A DNA stretch of 64,000 bases from Kribbella sp. VKM Ac-2568 (GCF_004345365.1 NZ_SLVF01000013.1:186001-250000), one strand, 5' to 3'. Positions 8,248-16,533 are shown, counted from the stretch's first letter. Numbers and translations: made by a program. The notes: generated by a model not told the origin, from the letters alone.

Positions 8248-9548
8248 GTGGCGAGGAGGCCCGCGGGTTCCCGGCGTTCCCCGCGTCGGCCGGGCGCCGC
8301 AGTACGTGCGGGACGTCGTGGTGGGGACGCGCGTGGGTGCAGGCGCTCGAGGACACCGCGCTCGATTCCGACCAGCTGCGGAAGGGCCGCCGTACCGCGA
8401 ACTCGGGGCAGGTCGGCACCATCACCATCAGCCCGGGGCGGATCGCCGCGACGGTCTACTCGCCGGACGACACGTATGACGCGGTGGTGCTCGTCGATCA
8501 GCTGAGCGACGACGACTGGCGGCTGTTCCTCGACCAGGTTGCCGCCCGCGCCGGTCACATCGCGGCGCTTCTCGACGGCGAGATGCCGCATGACCTGGTG
8601 GAGGCGGCCGCCGATGCCGGAGTGCCGCTGCTGCCGGGCATCGGGGACCTCGATCCATCGTGCACCTGCGACAGCTGGGAACTCCCCTGCCAACACGCAG
8701 CCGGCCTCAGCTACCAGACCGGCTGGCTTCTGGACGAAGACCCGTTCGTCCTCCTGCTGATCCGCGGCCGGTCGCGCGACGCCCTGCTCGAGGACCTCCA
8801 GCACCGCGCTGGTGCGAGCAGCGGATCAGCCTCGGTGGGCGGCGTGGCGTCGACCGCCAGCGGCTCCGGCCTCAGCGGGTCGGGATCCCGCGGTACGGGG
8901 GTGTTGGCTGCTGCGGTGTTCGAGCACGTGCCTGGTGTGTTGCCCGAGGTGCCGGTGGTTCCGGGGAAGGTCGCGCTGGATGACCTGGTCGTCAGCGGGA
9001 CAGAGCCGGTGCCTGGGCTGCAGTCGACGCTCCTGCCACTGCTGGTGCTCGACGCGGCTCGCCGAGCTCGGGCTCAGCTCAGTGCGTTGCTGTCGGGTGC
9101 TCCTGATCCGTGGGTGCTCGATGAGTGGCAGGACGCCGTTCGTCTCGCCGCGGACTATCCCCTGCTGGCCAACCGCCTAGCCGCGGCTACTGGGAAGACC
9201 GTCGACCTCGCGCGCGGCGTACAGGCGTGGTCGTACGGCGGAGCGCCGGGGCTCGACGTGCTCGAACACTCGTGGGACCCGGATCCAGGCGATCTGGCGA
9301 GGGCCCGTACCGAGCTTCAGGCGGCCGCGGACGAGGTACTCGAGATCACCACCGAGCACAATCGGCTGACGACCTCGGGTGCCGTCGTCTGCCAGGTGCG
9401 CCTGGATCGGATCGGCCGCTGGCACCCGTACCGCCTGGTCGACAACACCTGGACTCCGGCGGCTCCTGCGGACCGGGACCCGACCGCTGCCCTCGCAGTA
9501 CCGGAACCGCCTGCTGAAGACGCCTCCGAGCACGCGAGGGACAACTGA
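8244..9548 (+). CDS. SWIM zinc-finger protein coupled to SNF2 helicase
   Basis: A 434-residue protein with a SWIM-type zinc motif CTCDSWELPCQH (C-x-C-x6-C-x-H) near residues 139-151. SWIM domains bind DNA or protein partners. The N-terminus (TCGTSWWGRAWVQALED) is the usual start of SNF2-linked SWIM proteins. It is translationally coupled to the helicase by an ATGA overlap, so the pair likely forms a complex. The C-terminal region has Gly/Ser-rich and Pro-rich segments and no recognised catalytic motif. The upstream extension of the open frame to 8013 lies inside the helicase gene and is not coding. Confidence 0.9.
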   Translation: MSGEEARGFPAFPASAGRRSTCGTSWWGRAWVQALEDTALDSDQLRKGRRTANSGQVGTITISPGRIAATVYSPDDTYDAVVLVDQLSDDDWRLFLDQVAARAGHIAALLDGEMPHDLVEAAADAGVPLLPGIGDLDPSCTCDSWELPCQHAAGLSYQTGWLLDEDPFVLLLIRGRSRDALLEDLQHRAGASSGSASVGGVASTASGSGLSGSGSRGTGVLAAAVFEHVPGVLPEVPVVPGKVALDDLVVSGTEPVPGLQSTLLPLLVLDAARRARAQLSALLSGAPDPWVLDEWQDAVRLAADYPLLANRLAAATGKTVDLARGVQAWSYGGAPGLDVLEHSWDPDPGDLARARTELQAAADEVLEITTEHNRLTTSGAVVCQVRLDRIGRWHPYRLVDNTWTPAAPADRDPTAALAVPEPPAEDASEHARDN

Positions 9549-9558
9549 CAGGACGCGC

Positions 9559-10452
9559 TCAGCGGCGCAGGGAGGTCTCCTTCTCCATGTGCGACAGCTT
9601 CTCGGGATTGCGCACGGCGTAGAGCCCGGTGATCAGGCCGTCGTCGATGCGCAGCGCTGTGACCGTGTCGATCTCGCCGTTGAGCCGGAGGATCAGCGCG
9701 GGGTAGCCGTTGACCTGGGCGAGCTGTAGTGACGCCTCGGCCATCCGCGGCAGCCCGACGGCCATCACGCGGGCCACCTTGTCGGCTCCCACGATAGGCG
9801 ACACGGCGGCCTGAACGAGTCCGCCACCATCGCCCAGGAGCACGACATCCGGCGCGAGGATGTCGAACAGGCGTTGCATGTCACCCGTCTCGAGCGCCCA
9901 CTGGAACGCCGCGAGCGCTTCTCGGGTCTCGGCCGCGGAGACGGCTCCGCGGGGTCGGCGCTCCGCTACGTGTGCCCGGGCTCGGTGTGCGATCTGGCGG
10001 ACCGCGGCCGGGCTCTTGTCGACGGCTTCCGCGATCTCGTCGTAGGCCAGCGCGAACACCTCGCGCAGAACGAAGACCGCCCGCTCGGTCGGCGCGAGTG
10101 TCTCCAGCACGAGCAGCATCGCCATCGAGACGCTGTCGGCCAGCTCGACGTCCTCGGCCACGTCGGGCGTGGTGAGCAGCGGCTCGGGCAACCAGGGGCC
10201 GACGTACGACTCCTTGCGGCGGCCGAGCGTTCGCAGCCGGAGCAGCGCCTGGCGGGTGGTGATCCGGACCAGGTAGGCACGCTGAGCCTGCACGGTGCCG
10301 AGATCGACCCCGGCCCACCGCAGCCAGGTCTCCTGGAGGACGTCCTCCGCGTCGACGGCGGAGCCGAGCATCTCGTAGGCGACGGTGAAGAGCAGGTTGC
10401 GGTGGGCAAGGAACGCCTCGGTCGCGGGGTCCGGGCGGTCGTCCTCGCTCAT
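9559..10452 (-). CDS. sigJ: ECF41-type RNA polymerase sigma factor (SigJ-like)
   Basis: A 297-residue sigma-70 family ECF factor. The region 2 domain is LLFTVAYEMLGSAVDAEDVLQETWLRW and region 4 is VFVLREVFALAYDEIAEAVDKSPAAVRQI. A fused C-terminal SnoaL-like extension carries the ECF41 hallmarks: a DGGG loop (LLGDGGGLVQAA) and an NPDKL-like motif, here NPEKL, near the C-terminus. In ECF41 this extension replaces a separate anti-sigma factor. ATG 10452 has GGGGGA 4-5 nt upstream; the longer frame to 10530 lacks a ribosome site. It is divergent from a CMD-family gene, the usual ECF41 partner, and promoter-like sites point both ways. The gene symbol is by family resemblance only. Confidence 0.93.
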   Translation of the reverse strand: MSEDDRPDPATEAFLAHRNLLFTVAYEMLGSAVDAEDVLQETWLRWAGVDLGTVQAQRAYLVRITTRQALLRLRTLGRRKESYVGPWLPEPLLTTPDVAEDVELADSVSMAMLLVLETLAPTERAVFVLREVFALAYDEIAEAVDKSPAAVRQIAHRARAHVAERRPRGAVSAAETREALAAFQWALETGDMQRLFDILAPDVVLLGDGGGLVQAAVSPIVGADKVARVMAVGLPRMAEASLQLAQVNGYPALILRLNGEIDTVTALRIDDGLITGLYAVRNPEKLSHMEKETSLRR

Positions 10453-10536
10453 GTTTCCCCCGCGATCCTTCGGGCGCGGTCTGCGACGTGCCGGCAAGGG
10501 GTGGCTCCTCTTCAGTCTCGACTGTGGCACCCATCA

Positions 10537-10563
10537 GACACCGGTCACGGCCGTTTTGTGACA
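10537..10563 (-). promoter_or_regulatory. ECF41-type promoter for the sigma factor gene
   Basis: Read on the minus strand: TGTCACA (10563-10557), 16 bp, then TGTC (10540-10537). The published ECF41 promoter is TGTCACA-N16-CGTC, so this fits with one mismatch and the exact spacing. It lies about 85 bp upstream of the sigma start, implying autoregulation. Confidence 0.75.
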
Positions 10564-10609
10564 CACCGGGACAGACACGTGTTTGTGGCCCACGTCACGT
10601 GGCCCGCGG

Positions 10610-10636
10610 TGTCACAAGGACCGGGTCGCCGGCATC
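10610..10636 (+). promoter_or_regulatory. ECF41-type promoter for the CMD/AhpD gene
   Basis: TGTCACA at 10610-10616, 16 bp, then CATC at 10633-10636, one mismatch from the ECF41 consensus TGTCACA-N16-CGTC. The CMD gene starts 49 bp downstream. Confidence 0.78.
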
Positions 10637-10685
10637 TCGTGTTCGTTCAGTGCCATTGCACAACACCACGAGTGAGGACGAAGTC

Positions 10686-11171
10686 ATGAGCGCTCGGTTC
10701 AACCTGATGGACAACGAGCTCGCCGCCAAGTTCGGCAAGCGGTTCGCCAACGCCAGCCTGGTGATCGCTCAATCCACGCTGCCCAAGGCCACCCAGGAAC
10801 TGGTGAGTCTGCGCGCCAGCCAGATCAACGGCTGCGGCTTCTGCGTCGACATGCACACCAAGGAGGCCGCGGCCGCCGGTGAACCCCCGGTCCGGGTCAA
10901 CATGGTCGCGGCCTGGCGTGAGGCGACTGTGTTCACCGATGCGGAGCGGGCAGCGCTGGCGCTCGCCGAGGAGGCCACCCGGCTCGCCGACACCCACCAG
11001 GGCGTGTCCGACGAGACCTGGGCCCAGGTGCGCAAGCACTACGACGACGACCAGATCGCCGCGCTGGTCGGCCTGATCGCCCTGATCAACGCCGCCAACC
11101 GGATGAACGTGATCGTCCGCAACCCGGCGGGTTCCTACGAGCCCGGCATGTTCGCCGCCCTGACAGGCTGA
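10686..11171 (+). CDS. Carboxymuconolactone decarboxylase / AhpD-like protein
   Basis: A 161-residue AhpD/CMD-family protein. The redox motif CGFCVDMH (CxxC with a His three residues on) sits near residues 44-51, as in alkylhydroperoxidases. These proteins reduce peroxides or act on small organic substrates. It is the classical partner of ECF41 sigma factors and has a matching ECF41 promoter. ATG 10686 has GAGGACG about 7 nt upstream. The physiological substrate is unknown; oxidative stress defence is the usual suggestion. Confidence 0.92.
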   Translation: MSARFNLMDNELAAKFGKRFANASLVIAQSTLPKATQELVSLRASQINGCGFCVDMHTKEAAAAGEPPVRVNMVAAWREATVFTDAERAALALAEEATRLADTHQGVSDETWAQVRKHYDDDQIAALVGLIALINAANRMNVIVRNPAGSYEPGMFAALTG

Positions 11172-11264
11172 CGGACCGCCGACTCGCGGCCCGGCCCAGG
11201 ATCACCCCGATCCGGAGCCGGCGCCGGGCGTCGACGGTGCGTGGGGAGTGGGTACTGGGTGGGG

Positions 11265-11702
11265 ATGAGCGAGAACGAGCGTTTGGTGCGGGCCTCGGCG
11301 GCGGACGTGTTCGCGGTACTGAGTGATGGGTGGAGCTATGCGGCGTGGGTGGTCGGCGCCTCGCGGATCCGGGACGTGGAGGCGGGGTGGCCGGAGGCTG
11401 GGCGGAGCATTCACCACTCGGTAGGCGCCTGGCCGCTGCTGCTCAACGACACGACGACCGTGCAGGAGTACGAACCGCTGCGGTTCCTTCGGCTGAAGGT
11501 GCGCGCCTGGCCGACCGGCGAAGGGCAGGTGGAGTTCGAGGCGACGGATCGGGCCGGCCAATGTCACCTGGTGATGCGGGAGAAGGCCCTCAACGGCCCG
11601 GCCGCCCTCATCCCCGAGGCGGTCGCCGACCCGATCCTGCACGCCCGCAACGACGAGACCCTCCGTCGCCTGGCCCTGCTGGCCGAGGGCCGTCACCACT
11701 GA
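11265..11702 (+). CDS. SRPBCC (START-like) family protein
   Basis: A 145-residue protein of the polyketide cyclase/dehydrase (SRPBCC) type. It opens with the characteristic RLVRASAADVFAVLSDGWSYAAWVVG strand-helix pattern (shown here as the family fold), then WPEAG and a C-terminal long helix. Such proteins bind a hydrophobic ligand in a helix-grip cavity. ATG 11265 is preceded by GGTGGGG; an in-frame extension to 11241 is possible. No ligand or pathway can be inferred from the neighbours. A perfect hairpin terminator follows. Confidence 0.82.
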   Translation: MSENERLVRASAADVFAVLSDGWSYAAWVVGASRIRDVEAGWPEAGRSIHHSVGAWPLLLNDTTTVQEYEPLRFLRLKVRAWPTGEGQVEFEATDRAGQCHLVMREKALNGPAALIPEAVADPILHARNDETLRRLALLAEGRHH

Positions 11703-11738
11703 TTTCCCGCCCGAGCCTGAGACCAACTCGGTCGAAAC

Positions 11739-11774
11739 CACCGACAGCGGCCGGATGTCCGGCCGCTGTCGGTG
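11739..11774. terminator. Perfect 17-bp stem hairpin, bidirectional terminator
   Basis: CACCGACAGCGGCCGGA and its exact reverse complement are separated by TG. The hairpin sits between the converging SRPBCC (+) and DoxX (-) genes, so it can stop transcription from both sides. Confidence 0.9.
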
Positions 11775-11801
11775 CTTACTGCTGTGGGTGGGTCGCTGCT
11801 G

Positions 11802-12362
11802 TTATCGCAGCCACGGGTAGCGGCGGACGATGTCGAGGTTGTTCCAGCGGTCCGCCAGGCCCCAGGTGCGGCCGGCGGCGAGCAGGGCGAGAGCCACCAG
11901 GGTGATGGCGCCGATGATGTGGTCGTCGATCAGCGGGTTGGTCGTCGGCGGCAGAGCGGCGCTCCACATCATCAGGTACAGAACGGTTCCCGCGACGGCC
12001 GTGAGCCGCACCGCGACACCGAGGATCAGGGCGAGACCGATCCCGGCCAGGCCGATCATGAACAGCGGCGAGACCCAGAAGTCACCTGCCAGTGAGTGGT
12101 AGAACCCGGCGAACGGGCCTTCGGCCCCCTTGAGGAATCCGGCGGTGGGATTGCCGCCGTCGAGCCAGCCCTTGCCGGACTTGGTGGCGAAGCCGAGTCC
12201 GAAGACCTTGTCGACGAAGGCCCACAGGAAGGTGAATCCGTACGCGATCCGTAGTACTGCGACCGCGCGGCCGGCGGCGACGCCGAGGTTCGGCGCGGTG
12301 CCGGTGGCTGCCGAGGTCCCGGTGGAGACCGGGCTGCCGTGGCGGTTGGGGGTGAGGGTCAT
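11802..12362 (-). CDS. DoxX-family membrane protein
   Basis: A 186-residue membrane protein of the DoxX/TQO-small-subunit type. A disordered Thr/Pro-rich leader precedes AVAVLRIAYGFTFLWAFVDKVFG, the typical first DoxX helix, followed by three more helices. An insert, GKGWLDGGNPTAGFLKG, is characteristic of this subgroup. DoxX proteins are associated with thiosulfate:quinone oxidoreductase or with membrane redox complexes that guard against oxidative stress. ATG 12362 has AAGGAG 6 nt upstream. About 75 bp upstream lies a DosR/DevR-like box shared with the universal stress operon, so hypoxia or redox control is likely. Confidence 0.9.
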   Translation of the reverse strand: MTLTPNRHGSPVSTGTSAATGTAPNLGVAAGRAVAVLRIAYGFTFLWAFVDKVFGLGFATKSGKGWLDGGNPTAGFLKGAEGPFAGFYHSLAGDFWVSPLFMIGLAGIGLALILGVAVRLTAVAGTVLYLMMWSAALPPTTNPLIDDHIIGAITLVALALLAAGRTWGLADRWNNLDIVRRYPWLR

Positions 12363-12431
12363 GGTCGCTCCTTCAGATTCGCTAGGACACCTCGAATACT
12401 GCTGCCCGGCAGCCGCCTGGCAGCAGGGCCT

Positions 12432-12461
12432 GTGGTCACCCGCGAAGGTGCCGAAAGCCCT
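12432..12461 (-). promoter_or_regulatory. DosR/DevR-like box upstream of DoxX
   Basis: On the minus strand the site reads GGGCTTTCGGCACC, 6 bp, then GGTGACCAC. The CTTTCGGCACC and GGTGACCAC blocks recur with identical spacing upstream of the universal stress gene. The CTTTCGG core resembles the DosR/DevR dormancy box (GGGACTTNNGTCCC type). Confidence 0.65.
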
Positions 12462-12520
12462 GTCCGGTCGGGACCGACGCCTACTGCGGAGACCCCCATG
12501 GACGCCCGGACGAACGCGAA

Positions 12521-13144
12521 TCAGCCGGTTGGCGGGTGGGGGGACTCGGCGCGGTGTTTGATGCCGAGGAGGCATTTGCGCATCATCGGGAAGTCGAAGG
12601 GCTCCGCGAGGAGCAGGCTGAACAGGATCTCCGGGTGGGTCCAGCGATAGTGGCTACGAACCCTCGTCAGCAGTCTGCTGGAGGACATGCCCACGGGCTC
12701 GATGGCCCATAGCCAGGTCGTGTAGCCGTGCTTGTCTCCCCACAGCAACCAGCGGCCGGGGACGAGACCCGTCACGTACAGGCCTCCCCCACCAGGCCCG
12801 AGGGGCACCAGGTCGCCGAGACGAAGATGGTGCAACGACGACACGATCTTCACCGGGCCGTTGCGGCCCACTGTGTCGAGAAGGTCGTAGCTGTACCAGC
12901 CGGCCCTGTTGAAGCCGAGCTGGACGATCCACGGCCACACATCGGCTGGCCGTGCGTCGATCGACACCGCTCGCGTTGCCGCGAAGGTGGGCGCGTCCAC
13001 GATCTCGTCCCCCGGCAGCGTGGCGTCGACCTCGGAGTCCGTGGATCCCCACCGCAGATGCCACGGCCGGTACAACCGGGTGAACACCGCACCACCCACC
13101 GTCAGTCCGCAAGCGACCCCCACGTGGCCCCTGGTGACCGTCAT
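12521..13144 (-). CDS. SRPBCC-like protein with N-terminal membrane anchor
   Basis: A 207-residue protein. Residues 1-20 (MTVTRGHVGVACGLTVGGAV) look like an anchor, and VSIDARPADVWPWIVQLGFNRAGWYSYDLLD is the SRPBCC signature of a common actinobacterial group. The C-terminal helix ends with PMMRKCLLGIKHRAE. ATG 13144 overlaps the stop of the small universal-stress-like gene (ATGA), so it belongs to the universal stress operon. Function unknown; family members bind lipids or other hydrophobic ligands. Confidence 0.8.
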   Translation of the reverse strand: MTVTRGHVGVACGLTVGGAVFTRLYRPWHLRWGSTDSEVDATLPGDEIVDAPTFAATRAVSIDARPADVWPWIVQLGFNRAGWYSYDLLDTVGRNGPVKIVSSLHHLRLGDLVPLGPGGGGLYVTGLVPGRWLLWGDKHGYTTWLWAIEPVGMSSSRLLTRVRSHYRWTHPEILFSLLLAEPFDFPMMRKCLLGIKHRAESPHPPTG

Positions 13145-13404
13145 CGGAGTCGTCGCACGATCGCGACCGGGCAGTCCGCCACCCCGAGCACCCGGCGTGC
13201 GACGGACCGCTCCGCCGGCGGCCAAGGCTGCCGTGCCGAGTCCGCCGGGAGGTGCGGATCGTGGACCGGACGCGATGCCACCAGCACCAACTCCGCGCCA
13301 CCCCGGATCGCCTCCGTGCCCGCGTAGTCGAGCACTCGCAGTCCTTCAGCGGATCCGTCGACCTCGACGACCACCGCTCCCGACCCGACCCGCGTGCGCG
13401 TCAC
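13141..13404 (-). CDS. Short universal-stress-like protein (half domain)
   Basis: 87 residues starting at GTG 13404, whose codon overlaps the stop of the preceding universal stress gene (GTGA). The ending SVARRVLGVADCPVAIVRRLR matches the C-terminal beta strand of universal stress domains, while the ATP-binding GxSxxS loop is absent. It is therefore either a truncated third USP module or a small partner protein. Both ends overlap neighbouring genes by 4 bp, which argues that it is translated. Confidence 0.65.
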   Translation of the reverse strand: MTRTRVGSGAVVVEVDGSAEGLRVLDYAGTEAIRGGAELVLVASRPVHDPHLPADSARQPWPPAERSVARRVLGVADCPVAIVRRLR

Positions 13405-14357
13405 AAGGTCTGCTCCTGGGACTCCGGATGGTGGACAACCGCGACCGGGCAGATCGCATGCTGCAGAACTCCCCGGGCGACCGAGCCGAGTACCAGGACG
13501 GACAACCGGGGACGATGACGTCCGCCGAGTACGACGAGCTGGGCCTGGACCTCCTGAGCCGCTTCCAGCACACCGTCCACCGGGTGAGCACGGCGGACGT
13601 CGAGGTCGATGTCGAGCTCGGGGTACTTGCGGCGCCACCGATCGACGAGCGGCTCGAAGTGACCCTGCACAGCGTCCGCCCAGTCATCTCCCTGGGTGGC
13701 GTCAATGGCGGGGTCCCAGCCGTAGACGGCGGGCATGTCCCAGACGTTCACGAGCCGCAGCGGCACGTTGCGTTCGACGGCAGCCTCCACCGCGAACTCG
13801 ATCGCAGGGTCGTTCTCGCCCGAGTCGTCCAGAGCGACGATCACCGGGCTGCGGCTCGGCGCAGCCGGCCAGCCGGCCGGGACCACGACCACCGGCGCGT
13901 CGCCGAGGTTCGCGACCGCCTCCGAGGTGGATCCGAGCAGCAGCCGCTTGAAGGTCCCGGTGCCACGGCGCCCGACCACGAGCATCCGGCTCCCCGAGGC
14001 CAGCCGGGTCAGACTCACAGCCGGTGAACCAGCCACCAGATCGGCGCGGTGGTCGAGGTCGTCCCCGCTGTCCCGCATCCGCTGCCGGACATCCTCGACC
14101 AGGTCCAGTTCTGTCTGCGCGATCTCGGCCGGCTCGTAGTACCGGGTGTGGTGCGTCTGCTCGATGATGTGCACGGCGCGGAGCGGTTCGTGCCGCAACA
14201 GGGACTCCTGCAGCGCCCACTCGAGCGCGCCCGCTGCACGCCAGGATCCATCGATGCCGACGTGGATCACTGGTCGAACGGAAGCCCTTGCCGCCCCGCC
14301 GGCAGATCGCTCCCAGGTGGTTGCGGCGAAATCCGGCCGCTGGGTCGTTGGGGCCAC
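13401..14357 (-). CDS. Tandem-domain universal stress protein
   Basis: A 318-residue protein with two UspA domains. The first begins IHVGIDGSWRAAGALEWALQ and ends SRMLVVGRRGTGTFKRLLLGST, containing the G-2x-G-9x-G-(S/T) ATP loop. The second begins VIVALDDSGEN and ends LVVLGGRHRPRLSVLVLGSV. The GTG at 14357 has GGAAGGAA 6 nt upstream, better than any ATG downstream. It heads a three-gene overlapping operon (USP, half-USP, SRPBCC-like). The upstream DosR-like box matches the known dormancy-regulon control of actinobacterial USPs. Likely cytosolic nucleotide sensor. Confidence 0.92.
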   Translation of the reverse strand: MAPTTQRPDFAATTWERSAGGAARASVRPVIHVGIDGSWRAAGALEWALQESLLRHEPLRAVHIIEQTHHTRYYEPAEIAQTELDLVEDVRQRMRDSGDDLDHRADLVAGSPAVSLTRLASGSRMLVVGRRGTGTFKRLLLGSTSEAVANLGDAPVVVVPAGWPAAPSRSPVIVALDDSGENDPAIEFAVEAAVERNVPLRLVNVWDMPAVYGWDPAIDATQGDDWADAVQGHFEPLVDRWRRKYPELDIDLDVRRAHPVDGVLEAAQEVQAQLVVLGGRHRPRLSVLVLGSVARGVLQHAICPVAVVHHPESQEQTL

Positions 14358-14429
14358 GAATGTTCCTTCCGCTGCGAGGGTGGACCACCTCCCAACGTGT
14401 CCCCGCCACCCGTCTCCCAGGCAGAGGCC

Positions 14430-14460
14430 GTGGTCACCTACCTGGGTGCCGAAAGACCCC
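14430..14460 (-). promoter_or_regulatory. DosR/DevR-like box upstream of USP operon
   Basis: Minus strand: TTGGGGTCTTTCGGCACCCA agrees with the mycobacterial DosR consensus at about 16 of 20 positions, then GGTGACCAC follows. The arrangement repeats the DoxX upstream region with the same 6-bp gap. Its edge lies about 75-85 bp from the start codon in both cases. Confidence 0.72.
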
Positions 14461-14484
14461 AACTCGCTTCCGATACCACCGGCG

Positions 14485-15951
14485 TCAGGCCGGGCGGCCG
14501 TAGGTCTCGAGGAGGCGGAGCCAGATCTCGTTGACGGTCGGATAGGCGGGTACCGCGTGCCAGAGGCGGTCGAGCGGGATCTCGGCGACGACGGCGAAGG
14601 TGGCGGCCTGGAGCAACTCGCTGACGTCGGGACCGACGAAGGTGACGCCGAGGATGACCTTGCGCCGCTCGTCGACCACCATCCGCGCAGTACCGCGGTA
14701 GCCGTCGGCGCGGACCTTCGCGCCGGAGACCTGGCCGATCTCGTAGTCGACGACGCGGATGTCGTAGCCGGCCTCGCGCGCGGCCGCCGAGGTGAGGCCG
14801 ACCGACGCGACCTCTGGCTCGGAGAACGTGACCTGCGGAACGGCCTGGTGGTCGGCGGTCGCCACGTGCGTGCCCCACGGAGCGTCCGAGACGGGTGCAC
14901 CCTTCGCGCGGGCAGCGATGACGTCACCCGCGGCGCGTGCCTGGTACTTGCCCTGGTGGGTGAGCAGCGCGCGGTTGTTGACGTCGCCGGTCGCGTACAG
15001 CCAGTCGAAGCCAGGGACGAGCATGGTGTCGTCGGTCTCCAGCCAGGAGCCTGGCTCGAGTCCGATCGCTTCCAGGCCGACGTCACCGGTTCGCGGCGTA
15101 CGGCCGGTCGCGACCAACACCTGCTCGGCTTCGACGGTGGTTCCGTTGACGAGTTCGAGGACGACACCGTCCGGGGTGCGGGTGACCTGGTTCGTCTTGG
15201 TGTCGAGCAGGACCGTGGCACCCTGCGCCCGGAGCGCCTCGGCCACCCGTTGACCGGCGAAGGGCTCCAAGTTCGTGAGCAACCCGCTCCGCGAGATCAC
15301 CGTGACCGCCGTACCGAAACCGGCGAACGCGGTCGCCATCTCGACGGCGACGACGCCACCGCCGATGATCGCGAGGCTGGCCGGCACGGACTGGGTGCTC
15401 GTCGCGTCCCGGCTGGTCCACGGACTCGCCTCCCGCAGGCCCGGGATGTCCGGGACGAACGCGTTCGAACCGGTCGAGACGACGACCGCGTGGCGTGCGG
15501 TGAGCACGGTCGCGCTGCCGTCCCCGGCGGTGACGGTGACTTCCTTCGCAGCGGTGATCCGGCCGTGGCCGCGGACCAGCGAGATACCGGCGCTGTCGAG
15601 CCACTGGACCTGGCCGTCGTCCTTCCAGTTGCTGGTGAACCAGTTGCGCCGGGCGAGCACGGCCTGGACGTCGAGCTCACCGGTCACCGCCTCGGCGGCG
15701 CCGGGGACTGCCCGCGCGGCGCGGAGTACCTGGGCGGAGCGGAGGAGGGCCTTGGACGGCATACACGCCCAGTAGGAGCACTCGCCGCCGACGAGTTCGC
15801 TCTCCACGATGACGGCTGTCAGCCCGCCCTGGACGGCACGGTCGGCGACGTTCTCCCCGACCGCACCGGCACCCAGCACGATGACGTCGTACTCGCTGTC
15901 CATACCCGACTCCATGCCCGACTCCTCGTTCCCGCTCGTCTCAGTGCTCAT
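14485..15951 (-). CDS. Pyridine nucleotide-disulfide oxidoreductase
   Basis: A 488-residue FAD/NAD(P) enzyme of the mercuric reductase/lipoamide dehydrogenase family. The FAD-binding DVIVLGAGAVGENVAD is near the start. The redox-active disulfide is in GGECSYWACMPSKALL (C-x4-C), the NAD-binding glycine-rich loop is LAIIGGGVVAVEMATAF, and the second FAD motif is LYATGDV. The C-terminal dimerisation domain is present but lacks the His-x4-Glu proton-relay pair that I would expect in a true dihydrolipoamide dehydrogenase (YPTVNEIW at the end instead), so an unusual disulfide or quinone substrate is possible. ATGs at 15951, 15915 and 15903 are all plausible; the last has the best ribosome site. It follows the VOC gene by 10 bp. 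Confidence 0.9.
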   Translation of the reverse strand: MSTETSGNEESGMESGMDSEYDVIVLGAGAVGENVADRAVQGGLTAVIVESELVGGECSYWACMPSKALLRSAQVLRAARAVPGAAEAVTGELDVQAVLARRNWFTSNWKDDGQVQWLDSAGISLVRGHGRITAAKEVTVTAGDGSATVLTARHAVVVSTGSNAFVPDIPGLREASPWTSRDATSTQSVPASLAIIGGGVVAVEMATAFAGFGTAVTVISRSGLLTNLEPFAGQRVAEALRAQGATVLLDTKTNQVTRTPDGVVLELVNGTTVEAEQVLVATGRTPRTGDVGLEAIGLEPGSWLETDDTMLVPGFDWLYATGDVNNRALLTHQGKYQARAAGDVIAARAKGAPVSDAPWGTHVATADHQAVPQVTFSEPEVASVGLTSAAAREAGYDIRVVDYEIGQVSGAKVRADGYRGTARMVVDERRKVILGVTFVGPDVSELLQAATFAVVAEIPLDRLWHAVPAYPTVNEIWLRLLETYGRPA

Positions 15952-15961
15952 CCTCGTCCGG

Positions 15962-16405
15962 TCAGCGACCAGGGGCCCGGGTGACGACTTCCTGAATGGT
16001 CCAGCCGTTGCCGTCCGGGTCGCTGAAGGACGCGAAAGAACCGTAGCTGGCACGCTCAGGGTGCAGGCCGGAAACGCGGTTCGCCTCGCCGGAGTGGTGG
16101 AAGACGCCATCGGCGTCGTGCCAGATCTCGCTGACCTCCGCGCCGCGGGCCAGCAGCTCCTCGCGGGCCGCTTCGATGTCGGTGACGACGAGGTGCAGGC
16201 TCTGCGCCGAGCCAGGCTCGCCGGCGGACACACCGTTGCCGAAGATGATCGAGGCCTCCGACCCCGGCGGCGTGACCTGCACGACCCGGAAGCTATCGCC
16301 GACCGGGTAGTCGGCGTCCAGGCGGAAGCCGAGCTGCTCGTAGAAGGCCTTCGCCTTGTCGACGTCGCTGACCGGGATGACCAGTACTTCGAGCTTCAGA
16401 TCCAT
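15962..16405 (-). CDS. VOC-superfamily (glyoxalase-like) protein
   Basis: 147 residues with the two beta-alpha-beta-beta-beta modules of the vicinal-oxygen-chelate fold: LEVLVIPVSDVDKAKAFYEQLGF and the second strand set ending ASFSDPDGNGWTIQEV. The FSDPDGNGW ending is typical of the glyoxalase/bleomycin-resistance group. ATG 16405 has AAGGAG about 10 nt upstream. It is cotranscribed with the disulfide oxidoreductase. The reaction is not predictable. Confidence 0.88.
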   Translation of the reverse strand: MDLKLEVLVIPVSDVDKAKAFYEQLGFRLDADYPVGDSFRVVQVTPPGSEASIIFGNGVSAGEPGSAQSLHLVVTDIEAAREELLARGAEVSEIWHDADGVFHHSGEANRVSGLHPERASYGSFASFSDPDGNGWTIQEVVTRAPGR

Positions 16406-16533
16406 CAGGTGCTTCTCCTTGTTCCCTCGGTGGTACGGCCACCGTAGGAACGCCGGGACCACCCTCGCGCCCGTCACATGACGCCATCCCTGTACGTCAC
16501 CCCCCTCTGTACGTCGCTCTCCCCCGGCGCAGC

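Noticed and set aside
14146..15984. A 612-codon plus-strand frame opposite the flavin disulfide reductase
   Set aside because: Low-complexity Arg/Gly/Asp composition and overlap with an intact oxidoreductase.
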